A stretch of DNA of 38,371 nt from NCBI GenBank assembly GCA_028280885.1, contig JANQKY010000020.1, positions 1 to 38,371 on the forward strand. Direction: 5' to 3'. The notes beneath the pieces are model-generated. The model had not been told where the DNA came from, ran no database searches, and saw only the letters and a list, made by a program, of their open reading frames with translations. This DNA is from Tepidamorphus sp. GTDB lineage: Bacteria; Pseudomonadota; Alphaproteobacteria; Rhizobiales; Tepidamorphaceae. Position 1 is the stretch's first letter, and each line of letters starts with the position of its first letter. The translations under genes were made by a program, and so were the position numbers. Below, piece by piece: positions 18,462 to 27,096 of this stretch.

Positions 18462-18553
18462 GCGGATGTCCCGCATCGGCCGTCGACCCTCTGCGGAATC
18501 CCGCAATCCCACCCGGCCCCGCCCGGCGATTTTCTTCGTAGGCACCCTCCTGC
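18462..18553 (+). promoter_or_regulatory. Paired dyads upstream of dctP, possible DctD-binding sites
   Basis: Two similar dyads, GCGGATGTCCCGCA (18462-18475) and TGCGGAATCCCGCA (18492-18505), are centred about 30 bp apart, near three helical turns. Each has GCGG/CCGC arms and a TCCCGCA right half. They lie 115-160 bp upstream of the dctP start, a spacing suited to an upstream activator. A near-miss sigma-54 element, GGCAC (18541-18545) and TGC (18551-18553), has 9 rather than 10 bases between the GG and GC dinucleotides. Confidence 0.45.
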
Positions 18554-18620
18554 CCGCTTGCTACCATTCGGCGCAGAATGACCTTCAAGGGCCAGACTAT
18601 CTTTCAAGGGGAGGACTATC

Positions 18621-19625
18621 ATGAAGACCACGCTGAAGACGGCCTTGCTTGTGGGCCTGTCCGCCATATTCGTCGGCGAGGCGGCCGCCACCGAATGGAA
18701 CGTGTCGCTGTGGGGCAAGCGCCGCGCCTTTACCGAACATGTCGAGAAACTGGCCGAACTGGTCTCCGAGAAGACCGGCGGCGACTTCACGCTCAACCTG
18801 TCCTATGGTGGTCTGTCGAGCAACAGGGAGAACCTCGACGGCATTTCCATCGGCGCCTTCGAGATGGCACAGTTCTGCGCCGGCTATCACCCCGACAAGA
18901 ACCCGTCGATCACCGTCCTGGAGCTGCCGTTCCTCGGCGTCAAGGACCTCGACCAGGAGGTCGCCGTCTCCAAGGCGGTCTACCAGCATCCCGCCGTCGT
19001 CAAGGATCTCGGCCGCTGGAACGCGACGCTGCTGATGCCCTCGCCGATGCCGCAATACAATATCATCGGCGTCGGCGACGCGCCTGAGACGCTGGCCGAC
19101 TTCAAGGGCCTGAACGTGCGCGCGACCGGCGGCATCGGGGCAGCCATGAGCGCGGTCGGCGCGGTTCCCACCTCGATGTCGGCGACCGAGGTGCGCCAGG
19201 CGCTCGACAGCGGCGTGGTCAAGGCGGTCGCCTTCGCCCCGCACGCCCACATGGCCTTCGGTACCGTCGAGAACGCCGACTGGTGGACCACCAATCTCAA
19301 TCCCGGCACGGTGAACTGCCCGGTCGTCGTCAATACCGATGCGCTGAACGCCCTCACCGACGCGGAGCGCGACGCCCTGCTCGGCTCGATCGACGAGGCG
19401 CTCGCCCATTATGTCGACAACTACAACAACGCGACGATGGCCGCCTGGGGTCCGAAGCTTGAGGAAAAGGGCATCGCCACGGTGACCTATTCCGACGACG
19501 AGATCGCCGCCTTCAAGGACGCGGTCGCCGGCCCGGCCGCCGCGGCCTGGATCGAGGAAAACGAAAAGCGCGGCCTGCCCGCCAAGGAACTCTACGAGAT
19601 CGTCACCTCGATCACCCAGCAATAG
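18621..19625 (+). CDS. dctP: TRAP transporter substrate-binding protein, DctP family
   Basis: The 334-residue periplasmic protein has a signal peptide MKTTLKTALLVGLSAIFVG, cleaved near residue 23 (AAA-TEW). The mature protein has the two-lobe DctP fold. The conserved arginine segment LKGLNVRATGG (about 167-176) contains the Arg that ordinarily salt-bridges a carboxylate in the substrate. W- and F-rich segments around GYHPDKNPS and NADWWTTNLN would line the cleft. It binds a small organic anion in the periplasm and delivers it to DctQM. C4-dicarboxylates are only one of many possible ligands. It is followed by dctQ after a 72-bp gap carrying a stem-loop. A GGGGAGG ribosome-binding site precedes the ATG. 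Confidence 0.93.
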   Translation: MKTTLKTALLVGLSAIFVGEAAATEWNVSLWGKRRAFTEHVEKLAELVSEKTGGDFTLNLSYGGLSSNRENLDGISIGAFEMAQFCAGYHPDKNPSITVLELPFLGVKDLDQEVAVSKAVYQHPAVVKDLGRWNATLLMPSPMPQYNIIGVGDAPETLADFKGLNVRATGGIGAAMSAVGAVPTSMSATEVRQALDSGVVKAVAFAPHAHMAFGTVENADWWTTNLNPGTVNCPVVVNTDALNALTDAERDALLGSIDEALAHYVDNYNNATMAAWGPKLEEKGIATVTYSDDEIAAFKDAVAGPAAAAWIEENEKRGLPAKELYEIVTSITQQ

Positions 19626-19645
19626 GCTCGTAGCCCCGACACGCA

Positions 19646-19678
19646 GGATCCCCGACGCACAAACCCGCGCGGGGATCC
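19646..19678 (+). terminator. Intercistronic stem-loop between dctP and dctQ
   Basis: A perfect 8-bp inverted repeat, GGATCCCC (19646-19653) and GGGGATCC (19671-19678), encloses a 17-base loop between the binding-protein and permease genes. No U-tract follows, so it is more likely a partial terminator or 3'-end stabiliser that raises dctP mRNA over dctQM than a full terminator. Confidence 0.5.
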
Positions 19679-19697
19679 GAACCCTTCGGGCAATCCG

Positions 19698-20336
19698 ATG
19701 GCGACCCCCTCCTCCGTCCTGACCGATCACAGCCTGCTGAGCCGGCTCGACCGGGCACTGTTCCGGCTCGAGACGCTGCTGGCACTGTTGAGCGGCCTTG
19801 CCGTGTTCTCGCTGATGCTGCTGGCCGTCACCAGCGTCGGCGGCCGCAATATGTTCAACCAGCCGCTGCCCGGCTATGTCGACTGGATCGAACAGGCCAT
19901 GCCGCTGATCGCCTTTCTCGGCATTGCCTATTGCCAGCGGCTCGGCGGCCACATCCGCATGGACATCGTCATCGGCCAGTTGCGCGGCCGCGCATTGTGG
20001 GTCGCCGAATTCACCTCCGTCCTGGCGATGCTGATCCTGATGCTGCTGCTGACCTGGGGCTCTTACGCCCATTTCGAGCGCAGCTTCAGCTTCGATGCGC
20101 CGTGGTGGTCGAATGACAGTTCGATGGATATCGGCCTGCCGCTGTGGCCGGCCAAGCTGCTCGCGCCGATCGCCTTCTTCGTCCTGTCGCTGCGGCTCAT
20201 GTTGCAGCTGTGGGCCTATGGCGGCGCGATTATTTCCGGCACGCGCGAGCCGGTCGCCGTACCGCTGATCGAGGATGCGGCGACCGTCGCGGCCCGCGAG
20301 GCGGCAACCGTGTCGGATGAGGGCGGGCGGGCCTGA
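19698..20336 (+). CDS. dctQ: TRAP transporter small permease, DctQ
   Basis: The 212-residue inner-membrane protein has four predicted transmembrane helices (about 32-54, 68-86, 105-125 and 150-172). It has the family pattern around GRNMFNQPLPGYVDWIEQ and the QRLGGHIRMDI segment. It pairs with DctM to form the sodium- or proton-driven membrane unit fed by DctP. The C-terminal tail (~176-212) is hydrophilic and Ala/Arg/Glu-rich. Its TGA shares a base with the ATG of dctM, so the two are translationally coupled. Confidence 0.92.
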   Translation: MATPSSVLTDHSLLSRLDRALFRLETLLALLSGLAVFSLMLLAVTSVGGRNMFNQPLPGYVDWIEQAMPLIAFLGIAYCQRLGGHIRMDIVIGQLRGRALWVAEFTSVLAMLILMLLLTWGSYAHFERSFSFDAPWWSNDSSMDIGLPLWPAKLLAPIAFFVLSLRLMLQLWAYGGAIISGTREPVAVPLIEDAATVAAREAATVSDEGGRA

Positions 20337-21745
20337 TGGACACGATCCAAATCGGCCTTGTCGTCACCGGCTTCCTGCTCGTCCTCGTCGTCATCGGCAT
20401 GCGGGTGGCCTTCGCCGCCGCCCTTGCCGGTCTCGTCGGCCTGATCTGGATCTTCTGGGCCAAGAAAGGCTACGACCCCTCTGAATTCCTCTGGGCGCTG
20501 ACGGTTGCGACCAAGACCGCCGGCCAGGTGCCCCATTCCAAGATCGCCTCGCAGGCGCTGAGCCTGATCCCGACCTTCATCCTGATCGGCTATCTCGCCT
20601 ATCACGCCGGTCTCACCAAGGCCCTGTTCGAGGCCGCCAAGCGCTGGGTCGGCTGGCTGCCGGGCGGGCTCGGCGTCTCCACGGTGTTCGCGACCGCCGG
20701 CTTCGCCGCGGTCTCCGGCGCCTCGGTGGCGACATCGGCCGTCTTCGCCCGCATCGCCATCCCCGAAATGCTGAAGGCGGGCTACGACAAGCGCTTCGCC
20801 GCCGGCGTCGTCGCCTCGGCCGGCACGCTCGCCTCGCTGATCCCGCCATCGGCGATCCTGGTGATCTACGCCATCATCGTCGAACAGGATGTCGGCGCGC
20901 TTCTGCTGGCGGGCTTCCTGCCCGGCGCCTTCTCCGCGCTCGTCTATGGCAGCCTGGTGGTCGGGCTCGCGCTGACGATCAAGGGCTTCGGACCGCCGGT
21001 CGGCGGCTTTTCCTGGGGGCAGCGCTTCGCCGCCCTGCCCGGCGCGATGCCGATCATCTTTGTCGTCGTGATTATCATCTTCTTCATCTACAACCCCTTC
21101 GGCGGCGATGCCTGGGGCACGCCGACCGAGGGCGGCGCGCTCGGTGCCTTCGTGGTGTTCATCATGGCCGTCTATCGCGGCATGCGCTGGCCGCAGCTGC
21201 GCGCGGCCCTCCTGGAAACCGCCAAGCTCTCGGTGATGATCTTCTCGATCATCTGGGGCGTGCTGATCTATGTGCGGTTCTTAGGCTTTGCCGACCTGCC
21301 CGGCCTGTTCTCCGACTGGATCGGTTCTCTCGACCAGAGCCCGATGCTGACGCTGATCCTGATCCTGCTCGCTTATGCGGTGCTCGGCATGTTCATGGAC
21401 GCGATCGGCATGCTGCTGCTGACCCTGCCGGTGGTGTTTCCCGCCGTCATCGCGCTCAATGGCGGGCCGTATGTGACGGTCGAGGAGAGCGCCTTCGGCA
21501 TGACGGCGACCGGCTGCGCGATCTGGTTCGGCATCATCGTCGTCAAGATGGCCGAGCTTTGTCTGATCACGCCGCCGATCGGCCTGAACTGCTTCGTCGT
21601 CGCCGGTGTCCGCAGCGACATCTCGGTCCAGGACGTCTTTCGCGGCGCCTCGCCCTTCTTCGTCGCCGATGCGCTGACGATCGCCGGACTGATCGCCTTC
21701 CCGCAAATCGTTCTCTATCTGCCCGGCCTGCTGCTAGGGTTCTAG
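20336..21745 (+). CDS. dctM: TRAP transporter large permease, DctM
   Basis: The 469-residue polytopic membrane protein is about the usual family length, with roughly 12-13 helices. Family-typical segments are visible: FAAVSGASVATSAVFARIAIPEML, SAGTLASLIPPSAILVIYAI with the GTLASLIPPS turn, and GMFMDAIGMLLLTLPVVFP in the second half. These two repeated G-rich turns form the ion and substrate sites in the elevator-type mechanism. It moves the DctP-delivered substrate across the inner membrane with ions. It is the last gene of the dctBD-PQM set; 20 bp separate it from the phosphopantetheinyl transferase gene. Confidence 0.94.
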   Translation: MDTIQIGLVVTGFLLVLVVIGMRVAFAAALAGLVGLIWIFWAKKGYDPSEFLWALTVATKTAGQVPHSKIASQALSLIPTFILIGYLAYHAGLTKALFEAAKRWVGWLPGGLGVSTVFATAGFAAVSGASVATSAVFARIAIPEMLKAGYDKRFAAGVVASAGTLASLIPPSAILVIYAIIVEQDVGALLLAGFLPGAFSALVYGSLVVGLALTIKGFGPPVGGFSWGQRFAALPGAMPIIFVVVIIIFFIYNPFGGDAWGTPTEGGALGAFVVFIMAVYRGMRWPQLRAALLETAKLSVMIFSIIWGVLIYVRFLGFADLPGLFSDWIGSLDQSPMLTLILILLAYAVLGMFMDAIGMLLLTLPVVFPAVIALNGGPYVTVEESAFGMTATGCAIWFGIIVVKMAELCLITPPIGLNCFVVAGVRSDISVQDVFRGASPFFVADALTIAGLIAFPQIVLYLPGLLLGF

Positions 21746-21765
21746 CCCCGCAGCCGGAAACGCGC

Positions 21766-22524
21766 ATGCAGACGAGATTGACCATACGCGCCGTCGACAC
21801 GACGCAGCACGCGGCCGATATTATCGAAGCCGATCTGGCGATCCTCTCGGCGGGGGAACAGGCACGCCACGCCCGGTTCCTGCGCGCGGCCGACCGTCGC
21901 GACTTCGCCGCAGCCCACGCTCTGCTGCGGCGGACGCTCTGCGAGGTCCATCCGGGAACGCATCCCGGCGACTGGACGCTTATGCAGGAGCAACTGCGCA
22001 AGCCCACACTTTCCGGTCCGATCACGCCGGACGTCAACATCACGCACACGACCGGCCTCGTTGCCTGCGCCATCGTCGAGACCGGCGCTGTCGGGATCGA
22101 CGCGGAAACCGACCGACGCAGCGTCGAGGTCGATGAGCTTGCCCGGAACACCTGTTCGCACGCCGAGCGCGCGCGCCTTGCCGCCCTGGCACCGGATGGC
22201 CGCAAGCAGCCGTTCCTCGATATCTGGACGCTGAAGGAATCGCTTCTGAAGGCGACCGGCGAAGGGCTCGCGGCCGATCTGACGGCGATCTCGTTTGATC
22301 CGGATGCCCAGCCCGGCATCCGCGCCGACCTGCCGATGCGCTATAGCGGCTCGGAGTTGTTCGGCCTCCTGCGCCCGGATGCCGATAGCCGGATCGGCGT
22401 GACGCTGATCGGCACGGACACGAATATCAGGCTGGACGCCCGGTTCGTCTGTGCCGACGGCACGACGTCGACGCTTCGCCTCACGCATGCCGAATTCGGC
22501 CGCGCGCGCATCCTTTCAGGTTAG
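21766..22524 (+). CDS. 4'-phosphopantetheinyl transferase, Sfp family
   Basis: The 252-residue protein has the Sfp-type signature: VGIDAET (109-115; D112 and E114 for Mg), WTLKESLLKATGEGL (154-168; W154, K157, E158, K162), and NITHTTGL (91-98), matching the NxSHS-type motif. It transfers the phosphopantetheine arm of CoA to a serine of a carrier protein. A longer frame starts at 21559, but the ATG at 21766 is chosen because the fold begins there and the upstream part is the shadow of dctM. It lies 20 bp after dctM, so it is probably cotranscribed. No NRPS, PKS or carrier protein is present in this window, so its target is elsewhere. Confidence 0.88.
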   Translation: MQTRLTIRAVDTTQHAADIIEADLAILSAGEQARHARFLRAADRRDFAAAHALLRRTLCEVHPGTHPGDWTLMQEQLRKPTLSGPITPDVNITHTTGLVACAIVETGAVGIDAETDRRSVEVDELARNTCSHAERARLAALAPDGRKQPFLDIWTLKESLLKATGEGLAADLTAISFDPDAQPGIRADLPMRYSGSELFGLLRPDADSRIGVTLIGTDTNIRLDARFVCADGTTSTLRLTHAEFGRARILSG

Positions 22525-22536
22525 CGGAATAAAATC

Positions 22537-23409
22537 CTACCGCGCGCCGTAGTAGAGCCCGACGACGTGCTCGGCCTCGGCGAAATAGAGCCAGCGGGAG
22601 ATCAGTGTCCCGGCAAGATGCGACAGGATCGCAAGGCCTGCCGCCAGATGGCCGCCTGAAACAAGCAGCATCAGGACGGGGAACACAATCATCGCGGCAA
22701 AGGCAATGGTCCTGAGCTTGCGCGCGTGCTTGCGCCCGACGACGAACACCATTTCCTTCATCAGGTAGTTGGTGCCGGTATGCGGCGGCTCGAACTGGCG
22801 CGGCGTGCCGATCGCGCCAAGCCCGGTCGCGGTCGCAAGCGTCGACCCGGCCTCGCCAAACCGCCGGTCGCCCTGCCACCACCAGGCAAGCTGGATGACC
22901 CCGGCCAGGACAAGCAGCGGGATCGCGACCATCGTCGCGGCCGCCAGCATCGCCCCGCCGGCAAGCGACAGGCTGAGGAACAGGACCGGCGTCAGCGGCT
23001 GGTTCCAGCGCGGCACGGTCTTGAGCTGGGCATAGATCATCGAGGTCGAATAGACGGTCGCGACCGACAGGGCCGCGCCGATGATCCCGATGGGCGCGAT
23101 CAGCACCGATCCGAATACCGCCCCGGCCGCGTAGAGGCCCATCGCCACGAGGGCGAAGACCGACAGCCAGGCTTCCCGGCTGAGCCAGCTCGTCCGCCAC
23201 TGGCTGAACGCCTTGATGGCGTTCTTGCGGTTGCCGAGATGGAAGGTCGAGGCGAGCAGGCCGCCGACGGCAAGGCCGTAGGCGATGACATAGAACACGA
23301 AGGCGACCCAGCCGGTGACCGGCGGCTGGCCGATGCCGAGAAAGGCCAGCAGGCCGAAGCCGAGGCCTGACAGCGTGGTGAACAGGATGACGGAAGGGGC
23401 CGGATGCAT
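22537..23409 (-). CDS. soeC: SoeC/DmsC-like membrane anchor subunit
   Basis: The 290-residue integral membrane protein is of the DmsC type, with about eight predicted helices. It begins MHPAPSVILFTTLSGLGFGL, a segment typical of DmsC-like anchors, and contains the conserved STFHLGNRKNAIKAFSQWRTSWLSREA loop. It would pass electrons between the iron-sulfur subunit and the quinone pool. Its start overlaps the stop of the iron-sulfur subunit by one base, so it is the last gene of a three-gene unit. No heme-ligand arrangement can be confirmed from sequence. Quinone reduction is expected if the complex is a sulfite dehydrogenase; DMSO-type reductases run in reverse. Confidence 0.83.
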   Translation of the reverse strand: MHPAPSVILFTTLSGLGFGLLAFLGIGQPPVTGWVAFVFYVIAYGLAVGGLLASTFHLGNRKNAIKAFSQWRTSWLSREAWLSVFALVAMGLYAAGAVFGSVLIAPIGIIGAALSVATVYSTSMIYAQLKTVPRWNQPLTPVLFLSLSLAGGAMLAAATMVAIPLLVLAGVIQLAWWWQGDRRFGEAGSTLATATGLGAIGTPRQFEPPHTGTNYLMKEMVFVVGRKHARKLRTIAFAAMIVFPVLMLLVSGGHLAAGLAILSHLAGTLISRWLYFAEAEHVVGLYYGAR

Positions 23410-24146
23410 CAGAGTTTCTCCAGCGCCCTGTCGACCCAGCCGAGCAGGCCGGTCGGAGTGTCGGCAACCGGTTCAAGCGCTGCCTGCGTCCGGCTGATCC
23501 GGTCCTTGATGCGCGGCGGCAGGTATTTGTTGACCGGTTTCGTGCCCTGCTCCGGCATCAGGTCGATGCCGCCGCGCGCGGCGACAAGCTTGCTGACATC
23601 GCTGTCGGGATCACCGAGATCGCCGAAATGGCGGGCGCCCGCCGGACAGGTGCGCACGCAGGCCGGCACCCGGTCGACCTCTTCCAGGTTCTCGTTATAG
23701 ATCCGGTCGACGCAGAGCGTGCATTTCTTCATGATGCCGGCGACCTGGTCCATCTCGCGGGCACCATACGGACACGCCCAGGCGCACAGGCCACAGCCCA
23801 TGCAGGCGCTTTCATCGACCAGCACGATCCCGTCCTCGGCCCGCTTGTAGCTTGCCCCGGTCGGGCAGACGGTGACGCAGGGCGCGTCCTCGCAATGCAG
23901 GCAGGATTTCGGGAAATGGACGACCTGCGCCGGCCCGTCCTTGGGCTCGACCTCGTAGGAATGGACGCGGTTCAGGAAACTGCCGACCGGATCGCCACCA
24001 TACGGGTCGACATCGCTCAACGGCGCGCCGTAATTCTCGGTGTTCCAGCCCTTGCAAGCAACCACGCAGGCATGGCAGCCGACGCAGGTGTCGAGGTCGA
24101 TCACCAGGCCGAGCTTCTTGTCGGTCGTTTCGGGAAGCGCGGTCAT
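23409..24146 (-). CDS. soeB: SoeB-like four-cluster ferredoxin subunit
   Basis: The 245-residue protein has sixteen Cys in four [4Fe-4S] sets: C21/24/27/31, C82/85/90/94, C115/118/121/125 and C142/145/163/167. This matches the DmsB/PsrB/SoeB family, which relays electrons from the molybdenum subunit to the membrane anchor. The start at 24146 is chosen because the ferredoxin fold begins there and it overlaps the stop of the molybdenum subunit by 4 bases (ATGA); a frame upstream to 24452 is the shadow of that gene. No signal peptide is present, in line with a cytoplasm-facing complex. The C-terminal ~60 residues beyond the last cluster contact the anchor in relatives. Confidence 0.88.
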   Translation of the reverse strand: MTALPETTDKKLGLVIDLDTCVGCHACVVACKGWNTENYGAPLSDVDPYGGDPVGSFLNRVHSYEVEPKDGPAQVVHFPKSCLHCEDAPCVTVCPTGASYKRAEDGIVLVDESACMGCGLCAWACPYGAREMDQVAGIMKKCTLCVDRIYNENLEEVDRVPACVRTCPAGARHFGDLGDPDSDVSKLVAARGGIDLMPEQGTKPVNKYLPPRIKDRISRTQAALEPVADTPTGLLGWVDRALEKL

Positions 24147-26971
24147 CGGCGGGATCCGTTTGCGTGCGTGTGGCGGGAGAGGATCGGCGGCCCCTCGCCC
24201 ACGACGGATTTCAATGGCCCGAAGGCCGGCTGCGCCTCGGCGGGCGGCGCGACCTTCTCGATCCGGACCTTCAGGTCGAACCAGGCCGCCTGACCGGTGA
24301 TCGGATCGGAATTTGCCCAGCGCAGGCCATCGGCGCGCTCGGGCAGCAATTCGTGGATCAGGTGGTTGAGCAGGAAGCCCTTCGTCGCCTCCGGCGCATC
24401 GTCCGACAGCGCCCAGGCGCCCTTGCGCTTGCCGATCGCGTTCCAGGTCCACACCGTTTCGGCATTGAGCCCGCCGTGATGGGCAACCGGTACGGTGATC
24501 TCGCCATGCGGTGACGTCACCCTCGCCCAGTCGCCATCCTCGAAACCATGCTCGCGCCAGAGCGCGGTCGGCAGATAGAGCGGGTTCACCCCGTGGATCT
24601 GCCGCAGCCAGGCGTTCTGCGAGCCCCAGCTGTGATACATCGCCATCGGCCGCTGGGTCAGCGCGTGGATGGAATAGCTGTCATCGGCCTCCGCGTGCGC
24701 CGGATACCACAGCGGCAGCGGGTCGATCCGCGCCTTGATGCGCTCGCGCAGGTGGTCGGGCGGCTGCCGGTCGCCATGGCCCTCGGCGGCAAGCTGGAAC
24801 TTGCGCATCGGCTCGACATAGAGCTGGAACAGATAGGGCTGCGGCGCATCGAACAGGCCAAGCCCGACGGCCCAGTCCTGATAGGCGGCGTTCCAGGGCT
24901 TGTAGTAGTCGGCCCCTTGGGGGATATGGGCGACGAAGAACCCGCCATTCTCGATATAGCGATCAAGCTGCTGCGGGTTCGGCGCACCGCGGCCGGTCTC
25001 CGAGCCATTGCCGCGAAAGCCCGCGAGCGGGCCGATGCCCGGCTTGCGCTCATGCTTGACGATGTAGTCGGCGTAGTCGGTGTATTTGGCGTTGCCGTCC
25101 TCGTCGGTGAAGCCGGGCAGCTTCATCCGGTTGGCGAGATCGATCAGCACCGACTGGAAGCCGCGCACGTCCCGGTCTGGCTCGATCACCGGCCAGCGGA
25201 TCGCGTCGGCGGCGGCCTCCGCCTCGCAGATCGGCCGGTCGAGCAGGCTGATGCAGTCATGCCGCTCCAGATAGGTCGTGTCGGGCAGGATCAGGTCGGC
25301 ATAGGCGATCATTTCCGAGGAATAGGCATCCGAATAGAGGATGCGCGGAATGACATAGTCGCCGTTTTCGTCCGTGTCGGTCAGCATCTCCATGACGCCG
25401 GCCGTGTTCATCGACGAGTTCCAGGCCATGTTGGCCATGTACAGGAACAGCGTATCGACATGATAGGGATCGCCCGCATGGGCATTGGCGATCACCATGT
25501 GCATCAGCCCGTGTACCGACATTGGGTTTTCCCAGGAAAACGCCTTGTCGATCCGAGCCGGTGTTCCGTCGTCGCGCAGAGCGAGATCCTCCGGGCCGCG
25601 CGGAAAGCCGAGATGCGGTCCGTCGAGCGGACGGTCGGGAAGCGACTTGCTGTGCGGGGTGGGATGCGCCTCGACGGGCTTGGGATAGGGCGGCTTGAAG
25701 CGGAAGCCGCCGGGCACCTCGACGGTTCCGAGCAGAATCTGCAGGATGTGCAGCGCCCGGCAGGTCTGGAAGCCGTTGGCATGGGCGCTGATGCCGCGCA
25801 TGGCATGGAAGCTGACCGGCCGGCCGACCATCTCCGCATGCGTCTGCCCGCGGAAATCCGTCCAAGCGACAGGCAGGCTGAAGGCCTCCTCGAAGGCGAC
25901 GCGGGCGATTTCGGCGGCGATCGCCCGGATCCGGTCAGCCGGAACGCCGCAACGCTCGGCGACCGCGTCGGCAGCATAGTGCGGCTCCAGACAGCGCTCG
26001 ACGAGCAATTGGAAGACCGAGCGATAGACGGTCCCGTCGCGCTCCAGCCGGCCGTTCAGGTCCGGCTTGACGCCTTTCTGATCAAATGGCGCGGGCTTGC
26101 CGGTCGCCCGGTCGATGACCAGCGCCTTGCCAGCCTCATCGCGCAGGAACAGCCCGCTCGTCGCCTGGCCTTCCGAACAATCGACCAGCACCGGCGCGTT
26201 GGTGAATTGCGACAGATAGGCCAGATCGATCTTGCCGGCCTTCAGCAATTCCTGGATCAGCGCCATCACGAACAGGCCGTCGGTGCCCGGCGTGATGCCG
26301 ACCCATTCGTCCGCCACCGCGTTATAGCCGGTGCGGATCGGGTTGACGCCGATCACCTTCGCACCGCGTTCCTTGAGCCGGCCGATCCCCATCTTGATCG
26401 GGTTGCTGTCATGGTCCTCGGCGACCCCGAACAGCATGAACAGCTTTGTATGCTCCCAGTCGGGCTGGCCGAACTCCCAGAACGCGCCGCCCATCGTGTA
26501 GATGCCGGCGGCCGCCATATTGACCGAGCAGAAGCCGCCATGGGCGGCATAGTTCTGGGTACCGAAATTCTGCGCCCAGAAACTCGTGAAGGATTGCGAC
26601 TGGTCGCGGCCGGTAAAGAAGGCGAGCTTCTCCGGGTTCGACTTGCGGATCGGTTCAAGCCACTGAACCGCCGTCTCCAGCGCCTCCTCCCAGGAGATTT
26701 CCTGAAATTCGCCCGACCCGCGCGGACCGGTCCGCTTCAGCGGCGCCCTGAGGCGCGAGGGCGCCGTAACCTGCATGATCCCGGCGCTGCCCTTGGCGCA
26801 GAGCACGCCGCGATTGACCGGATGGTCGCGATTGCCCTCGATATAGGCGACCTCGCCATCCTTCATATGCACGTTGATGCCGCAACGGCAGGCACACATG
26901 TAGCACGTCGTCTTGCGGATTTCGTCTGAGACCGGTGGCGAGGTATCGATTTGCGGCTGACGGGGGATCAT
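24143..26971 (-). CDS. soeA: SoeA-like molybdopterin oxidoreductase catalytic subunit
   Basis: The 942-residue protein has an N-terminal [4Fe-4S] motif: C23, C26, C30 and C58 in TTCYMCACRCG and GVLCAKG. Molybdopterin-oxidoreductase and C-terminal dinucleotide-binding domains follow. C148 in HGGFCSVNM sits where the PsrA/SoeA branch carries its Mo-ligand Cys; this is inferred, not proven. No twin-arginine signal is present, so it is cytoplasmic, which fits SoeA (sulfite-oxidising) and disfavours DMSO reductase, whose DmsA is Tat-exported. The gene order A-B-C is tight (4-bp and 1-bp overlaps). It probably oxidises sulfite to sulfate and reduces quinone, but specificity needs testing. Confidence 0.85.
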   Translation of the reverse strand: MIPRQPQIDTSPPVSDEIRKTTCYMCACRCGINVHMKDGEVAYIEGNRDHPVNRGVLCAKGSAGIMQVTAPSRLRAPLKRTGPRGSGEFQEISWEEALETAVQWLEPIRKSNPEKLAFFTGRDQSQSFTSFWAQNFGTQNYAAHGGFCSVNMAAAGIYTMGGAFWEFGQPDWEHTKLFMLFGVAEDHDSNPIKMGIGRLKERGAKVIGVNPIRTGYNAVADEWVGITPGTDGLFVMALIQELLKAGKIDLAYLSQFTNAPVLVDCSEGQATSGLFLRDEAGKALVIDRATGKPAPFDQKGVKPDLNGRLERDGTVYRSVFQLLVERCLEPHYAADAVAERCGVPADRIRAIAAEIARVAFEEAFSLPVAWTDFRGQTHAEMVGRPVSFHAMRGISAHANGFQTCRALHILQILLGTVEVPGGFRFKPPYPKPVEAHPTPHSKSLPDRPLDGPHLGFPRGPEDLALRDDGTPARIDKAFSWENPMSVHGLMHMVIANAHAGDPYHVDTLFLYMANMAWNSSMNTAGVMEMLTDTDENGDYVIPRILYSDAYSSEMIAYADLILPDTTYLERHDCISLLDRPICEAEAAADAIRWPVIEPDRDVRGFQSVLIDLANRMKLPGFTDEDGNAKYTDYADYIVKHERKPGIGPLAGFRGNGSETGRGAPNPQQLDRYIENGGFFVAHIPQGADYYKPWNAAYQDWAVGLGLFDAPQPYLFQLYVEPMRKFQLAAEGHGDRQPPDHLRERIKARIDPLPLWYPAHAEADDSYSIHALTQRPMAMYHSWGSQNAWLRQIHGVNPLYLPTALWREHGFEDGDWARVTSPHGEITVPVAHHGGLNAETVWTWNAIGKRKGAWALSDDAPEATKGFLLNHLIHELLPERADGLRWANSDPITGQAAWFDLKVRIEKVAPPAEAQPAFGPLKSVVGEGPPILSRHTHANGSRR

Positions 26972-27096
26972 GGCCTGGAATTTTGCGTGAGAACGGGTGT
27001 CCTTAGTAATCGATACCTTTCGCGATTTGGCAATCCCACATCAGAATTTCATAAGGCCAGATAACAAGATCCGGCTGAGGCCGGCGGCCGGTTCCC

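Noticed and set aside
18541..18553. A functional sigma-54 promoter for dctPQM
   Set aside because: The GG-to-GC spacing is 9 rather than 10, and the regulator lacks GAFTGA.
22481..23476. A 331-residue minus-strand frame overlapping soeC
   Set aside because: It is another reading frame of the same strand. The DmsC-like frame at 22537-23409 has the membrane helices and the coupled start.
24548..26929. A 793-residue open frame on the plus strand opposite soeA
   Set aside because: It is a GC-driven shadow. It lies exactly opposite the well-supported soeA gene, is full of Arg, Asp and Gly runs, and has no recognisable fold.
22537..26971. A true DMSO reductase (DmsABC)
   Set aside because: The catalytic subunit lacks a twin-arginine signal and has a SoeA/PsrA-like layout. 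Sulfite oxidation is the better guess, though not proven.
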